8,985 nt of DNA from JACPLA01 sp035291905 (GTDB lineage: Bacteria; Bacteroidota; Ignavibacteria; UBA10030): contig DATDRF010000113.1 of NCBI GenBank assembly GCA_035291905.1, positions 1-8,985 on the forward strand, in the 5' to 3' direction. The notes below the pieces were generated by a model, which saw only the letters and a program-made list of their open reading frames with translations, was not told where the DNA came from and made no database searches. Shown piece by piece: positions 5,922 to 8,985 of the stretch. The translations under genes were made by a program, and so were the position numbers. Numbering within the stretch: position 1 is the stretch's first letter; each line of letters begins with the position of its first letter.

Positions 5922-7979
5922 ATGATCTCCCTGCGATTATTCGGATCGGTCTTCATGTGTCTGCTGATGCTCACCTCTCCGGGCTTTGCACAAGGAGGCC
6001 TGAACGGAAGCTGGAAGGTTGTGCCTCAAATGAGTCACGAGATCGGGGGGTTCCGCACGATGTCGGCGGAAATCAGGCTTGATGCCAAAACCGTCACGGT
6101 AGTCCAACGGTGGGGAACAAGAAACATTCATGTCGATTCCATCACCGTTCCGCTGAACGGCACGCAAAAGTCTTTTCCCGTACGCAGTCGTGTCTGGCCG
6201 GCAAACGTCTTCATGGGAGTCTCAATGCCCGTCGGGGGTTCCCGCAGGGTCTCGGCAACGATCGATAAGGCGGGCTCCCTTACTCTGGAAGAACAATACG
6301 ACATCAGAGGATCCCAGGGAAGTTTTCCCATTGCCATCAGGCACAGTTATGCATTATCAGACGATCCGCAGGTCCTTCACTACACGATGACGCGGCCAAC
6401 CCGACCCACGGACTCACCGGTGAAGTTTGTCATGAAGAGACCCGGATACAGGGAGGCCTATTTCGTCAGCATGCAGGACAACTGGGAGATCGACGGGGCC
6501 CTCCCATCCAACGCGCTCTTGATCAGCCTTCAGGGATTGGCCAACGCGTCCGAACCGCTTGTCTACCTTCGTTATCCGAATTGGCCCTTTACGTATGTCG
6601 AGTCTGTTTTCGAATTCTACAGGGATAAACGAAACTTCACCTTCACGGAGCTGCGCACGATCGGCGATGCGCTCAAAACGCTTCGGAAGTATGTGAACGG
6701 ATATGTCGTGTGGGACAAGAAAGTTCGTACTTCGCTTATTGTCGCTTTCACGGTGGCAGGACTCGAACGGGCAATCGTGGTGAGCGAAGAACTGATACCC
6801 GAAGCCGAGCGGGCGGGATTGAAGCCCGTCGAGGATTTCCGCGGGAAATTCACGGGGCAAACGGACGCTCGGATCTACCAATGGGCATACGACCGATACT
6901 GGGCCCGGTGCAGCAGGGATTATATCATCTGGCTCGGAGGCGAGCACGGCAAGGTCATGAAGCCGAGTGTTGCAGATTTCGGTGTCGCCCAAAAGGTTTT
7001 TTTCAACGACCTCTCGAGCCGTACAACAGATACGTTGGAATACAACCTTGCGCGAAAACTCCTGGGAGGGATGAATCCCATGTCGATGGTCATGGGCTGG
7101 CATTCCTATGCCAAGGACCTCGAAGAGGAGCACGTGACTCTCACGTCGAGTTTTGGATTTCGGGTGGAAGGACTTCACACGCTTCCCAATCTGAGCTTCA
7201 ACAACAAGGTCCCCCCTTCGCCGGGATTCAAATTCAAAAACAACCACAATCTGGTTCCCGGGATGGACTACACTCCGAAGAACAAAGTGTACATCACCTG
7301 CATCCAGACGGATGGAATCGGGCTGGGTGCGTGGTTGAAGCCGGGCCGGGGAGAGATCCCCTATGCGTGGGAAGTGCTGATGAACTATGTCTGGATGGCG
7401 CCGGCGATGGCAGAATATTTTTATTCGATGGCCACACCGAACGACTACTTCATCGGGTGTCTGTCCGGCCCAGGGTATATGTATCCAAAAGCCGTTCCGC
7501 CGAAGCTCCTGCCGCCGTTGATCGCAAAGGCCAAAGAATACATGGACGTCCTCGACCTGAAGGTCTTTGAGATCATGGACTGGTCAGAAGGGGAAACTGT
7601 CTTGGGAAACACAGACTTAACGAGGAGTGTGGTCGATGCGTATTATCAAGGGATGCCGGATGCGATAGGATTTGTGAACGGGTACACTCCCTCCTATACG
7701 TTCACAGTTCGGAATGGAAAGCCACTCGTTTCATACGATTACTATCTCTCCCCCACGCGGCCCGAAGCCGATGCAGTGGCAGATCTGCAGGAGCTCGCAT
7801 CGATCAACCGCGGGCGGCCGTACTTCCTGTTGATGCATGTGCGGGAGTGGAGCGACATCAAGCGTGTCAAAGGGATTCTGGATCACCTTGGACCAGAGTT
7901 CGAAGTAGTTCCGCTCGACGTATTTTTGACGATGGCCGGGAAGAATCCCACATTCAAAGAGCGGTTCTTGGAGCGCTAA
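5922..7979 (+). CDS. Exported GxGYxYP-family putative glycoside hydrolase
   Basis: A 685-residue protein with AAGGA six bases before its ATG. Residues 1-24 are a signal peptide ending in FAQ. Residues about 28-170 form a beta-rich N-terminal domain (NGSWKVVPQ, DAKTVTVVQRW, VSATIDKAGSLTLEEQYDI) that I do not recognise. Residues about 176-365 fit the N-terminal GxGYxYP module, with NALLISLQGLAN-x3-PLVYLRY, a stretch typical of the family. Residues about 375-660 fit the C-terminal module and contain its name motif exactly, GPGYMYP at 516-522. Conserved-looking acidic and aromatic blocks include MGWHSY (391-396), QTDGIGLGAW (462-471) and EIMDWSEGE (550-558). The family is annotated as putative glycoside hydrolase and, to my knowledge, lacks a described reaction. 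The gene diverges from the esterase, suggesting joint action on a polysaccharide. No clear terminator follows. Confidence 0.9.
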   Translation: MISLRLFGSVFMCLLMLTSPGFAQGGLNGSWKVVPQMSHEIGGFRTMSAEIRLDAKTVTVVQRWGTRNIHVDSITVPLNGTQKSFPVRSRVWPANVFMGVSMPVGGSRRVSATIDKAGSLTLEEQYDIRGSQGSFPIAIRHSYALSDDPQVLHYTMTRPTRPTDSPVKFVMKRPGYREAYFVSMQDNWEIDGALPSNALLISLQGLANASEPLVYLRYPNWPFTYVESVFEFYRDKRNFTFTELRTIGDALKTLRKYVNGYVVWDKKVRTSLIVAFTVAGLERAIVVSEELIPEAERAGLKPVEDFRGKFTGQTDARIYQWAYDRYWARCSRDYIIWLGGEHGKVMKPSVADFGVAQKVFFNDLSSRTTDTLEYNLARKLLGGMNPMSMVMGWHSYAKDLEEEHVTLTSSFGFRVEGLHTLPNLSFNNKVPPSPGFKFKNNHNLVPGMDYTPKNKVYITCIQTDGIGLGAWLKPGRGEIPYAWEVLMNYVWMAPAMAEYFYSMATPNDYFIGCLSGPGYMYPKAVPPKLLPPLIAKAKEYMDVLDLKVFEIMDWSEGETVLGNTDLTRSVVDAYYQGMPDAIGFVNGYTPSYTFTVRNGKPLVSYDYYLSPTRPEADAVADLQELASINRGRPYFLLMHVREWSDIKRVKGILDHLGPEFEVVPLDVFLTMAGKNPTFKERFLER

Positions 7980-8121
7980 GGTCTGCTCTTTCTTTACGGA
8001 AAGCGATCGCGGGAGATACATGATCTCTCCGGGCAGGTTATTGGCGGGAAAGAAATACAGTCGTACATGCAGTGAAGCGCACAGGGAAAGTCGATTTCCG
8101 GGGAAGACCGGTCATCGCGCC

Positions 8122-8152
8122 TTGACTTTCATCTCCTCATTCCGAAACTTTG
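8122..8152 (+). promoter_or_regulatory. Candidate promoter of the desaturase gene
   Basis: TTGACT (8122-8127) is close to the -35 consensus. A standard 17-base spacer leads to AAACTT, a poor TATAAT match, but AAACTTTG (8145-8152) approximates the TAnnTTTG -7 element used by Bacteroidetes-type sigma factors. Transcription would start near 8159, about 37 bases before the ATG. Tentative. Confidence 0.3.
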
Positions 8153-8195
8153 AGAGAACCGAATTGCCATCGATCTGACTTCGAAAGAAGACGAA

Positions 8196-8985
8196 ATGCC
8201 TGTCAACCCGACGTTGTCAGGAAGCCTCGAAGACCTTCCAAAAACTCTCTCCGCCTACGCGCAATCCATTCCCCGAAAGGCGATCCTCCAGATCATTGAG
8301 ACCTTTGTCCCCTTCCTTCTGCTCTGGGGACTCATGATATGGATGGACCGGCAGGGCTCTTCGTATTGGATCATCCTGGCGGTTGCGGTGCTTACGGCGG
8401 GCTTCCAGGTACGCATCTTCATTCTCTTTCACGATTGCTGTCACGGGTCGTTCTTCGCCTCCCGAAGGGCGAACAGGATCCTGGGCTACGTTGCAGGCAT
8501 TGTGAACTTCACTCCCTTTGAGCAGTGGCGCCGGGCCCATGCCATTCATCACGAGACCGTCGGAGATCTTGATCGACGCGGTGTCGGCGATATCTGGCTG
8601 ATGACGGTTGAAGAATATCTGGCGGCATCCCGCTGGAAACAGGTCGCATACAGGATCATACGCAACCCGATCACCATCCTTCTTTTGGGGCCCTTTGTGG
8701 TATTCCTTGTCAGTCAGCGCTTCTTCAGGGCAACGGACCGTCGACGGGAGCGAATGAGCGTCGTGATCACCGACATCGCAATGGCGCTCATCCTCCTGGC
8801 GGCATATCTGACCATCGGCATACGGACATACGTTTTGATTCAGGCACCCGTCTTGCTTATCGCAGGAGCCGGGGGAATTTGGCTCTTTTACGTACAGCAT
8901 CAGTATGAGGGGGTCTATTGGGCTCGTCACGAGGTGTGGAGCCGGTTGAAGGCGGCATTGCAGGGCAGCTCGTACTACAAGCTTC
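8196..8985 (+). CDS. Membrane fatty-acid desaturase (omega-6/DesA-like), C-terminus outside window
   Basis: The frame opens at the ATG 8196-8198 and stays open to the right edge, giving 263 residues of a protein whose family is about 330-360 long. This family introduces a double bond into membrane acyl chains with a di-iron centre held by three histidine boxes. Box 1 is HDCCH (79-83) and box 2 is HAIHH (115-119). QHQYEGVYW (234-242) and GSSYYKL (257-263) match the conserved stretch that precedes the HxxHH third box, which lies beyond the window. Hydrophobic segments at about 30-50, 56-80, 158-174, 189-208 and 212-233 fit the membrane-embedded four-helix plan. The upstream frame is closed by a TGA at 8151-8153 and no better start lies between. 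The ribosome binding site is weak (AAGAAG at 8185-8190). It sits 216 bases after the GxGYxYP gene and is probably transcribed separately. Confidence 0.9.
   Translation, partial: MPVNPTLSGSLEDLPKTLSAYAQSIPRKAILQIIETFVPFLLLWGLMIWMDRQGSSYWIILAVAVLTAGFQVRIFILFHDCCHGSFFASRRANRILGYVAGIVNFTPFEQWRRAHAIHHETVGDLDRRGVGDIWLMTVEEYLAASRWKQVAYRIIRNPITILLLGPFVVFLVSQRFFRATDRRRERMSVVITDIAMALILLAAYLTIGIRTYVLIQAPVLLIAGAGGIWLFYVQHQYEGVYWARHEVWSRLKAALQGSSYYKL

Noticed and set aside
6414..7247. A 277-codon minus-strand open frame opposite the GxGYxYP gene
   Set aside because: It is antisense to a confident gene and has no recognisable motifs.
6710..7570. A 286-codon plus-strand open frame inside the GxGYxYP gene
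   Set aside because: It is a shifted frame of a gene with clear family motifs, and is rich in Arg, Gly and His as expected of a shadow.
8013..8029. Possible terminator after the GxGYxYP gene (GAGAT-ACATG-ATCTC)
   Set aside because: The stem is only five to seven pairs including a wobble and no T tract follows, so I do not call it a terminator.
8217..8930. A 237-codon minus-strand open frame at the right end
   Set aside because: It is antisense to the desaturase, whose two histidine boxes and hydrophobic segments are unmistakable.

Overview
The window is 8985 bases of moderately GC-rich bacterial chromosome (I judge it somewhat above half GC by eye). It encodes mostly exported proteins of a Gram-negative cell. 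Five intact or window-truncated protein-coding genes plus one partial desaturase gene are supported, together with one gene remnant, two intrinsic terminators and several structured intergenic stretches. The thrombospondin type 3 repeat/OmpA protein, the WD40-like (PD40) propeller, the GxGYxYP protein and the dispersed 'cacgaag/cacaaag' hairpin repeats all suggest a member of the Fibrobacteres-Chlorobi-Bacteroidetes superphylum or a neighbouring lineage. That placement is inference, because no rRNA or other phylogenetic marker is present. Ribosome binding sites are mostly good purine-rich Shine-Dalgarno sequences, which fits Ignavibacteria/Chlorobi-like lineages better than typical Bacteroidia.

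Layout. Positions 1-829 (minus) hold the N-terminal part of an exported TolB-like PD40 beta-propeller protein that runs off the left edge. It is followed (956-1909, minus) by a probable lipoprotein with a beta-rich, porin-like C-terminal half. These two genes face the same way, 126 bases apart, and could be one transcript. Positions 1910-2367 contain no credible gene. They hold inverted repeats built from 'cacgaag' and 'cacaaag' words and a GC-rich hairpin that probably terminates the next gene. That gene (2368-3996, minus) is an outer-membrane OmpA-family protein: barrel, nine calcium-binding TSP3 units, peptidoglycan-binding OmpA domain. It has a long leader (about 3997-4271) with hairpins, a candidate extended -10 promoter near 4278-4286, and a pair of 20-base direct repeats further upstream (4340-4386). 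A strong minus-strand terminator at 4409-4439 ends the transcript coming from the right.

That right-hand transcript carries an exported alpha/beta-hydrolase esterase (4785-5648, minus), then an in-frame remnant (4524-4784) that resembles the C-terminal part of DUF3592-type proteins and has lost its start. Divergent from the esterase across a 273-base gap with a nested hairpin is a 685-residue exported GxGYxYP-family protein, a putative glycoside hydrolase (5922-7979, plus). The esterase and this protein may form a small divergent carbohydrate-processing pair. Finally, 8196 to the right edge encodes the first 263 residues of a membrane fatty-acid desaturase with two intact histidine boxes.

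I see no RNA genes, CRISPR array, transposase, integrase or recognisable defence system. The items most worth following up are the GxGYxYP/esterase pair, the gene remnant fused behind the esterase stop codon, the direct repeats upstream of the OmpA-family gene, and the hairpin-repeat island at 2070-2300.
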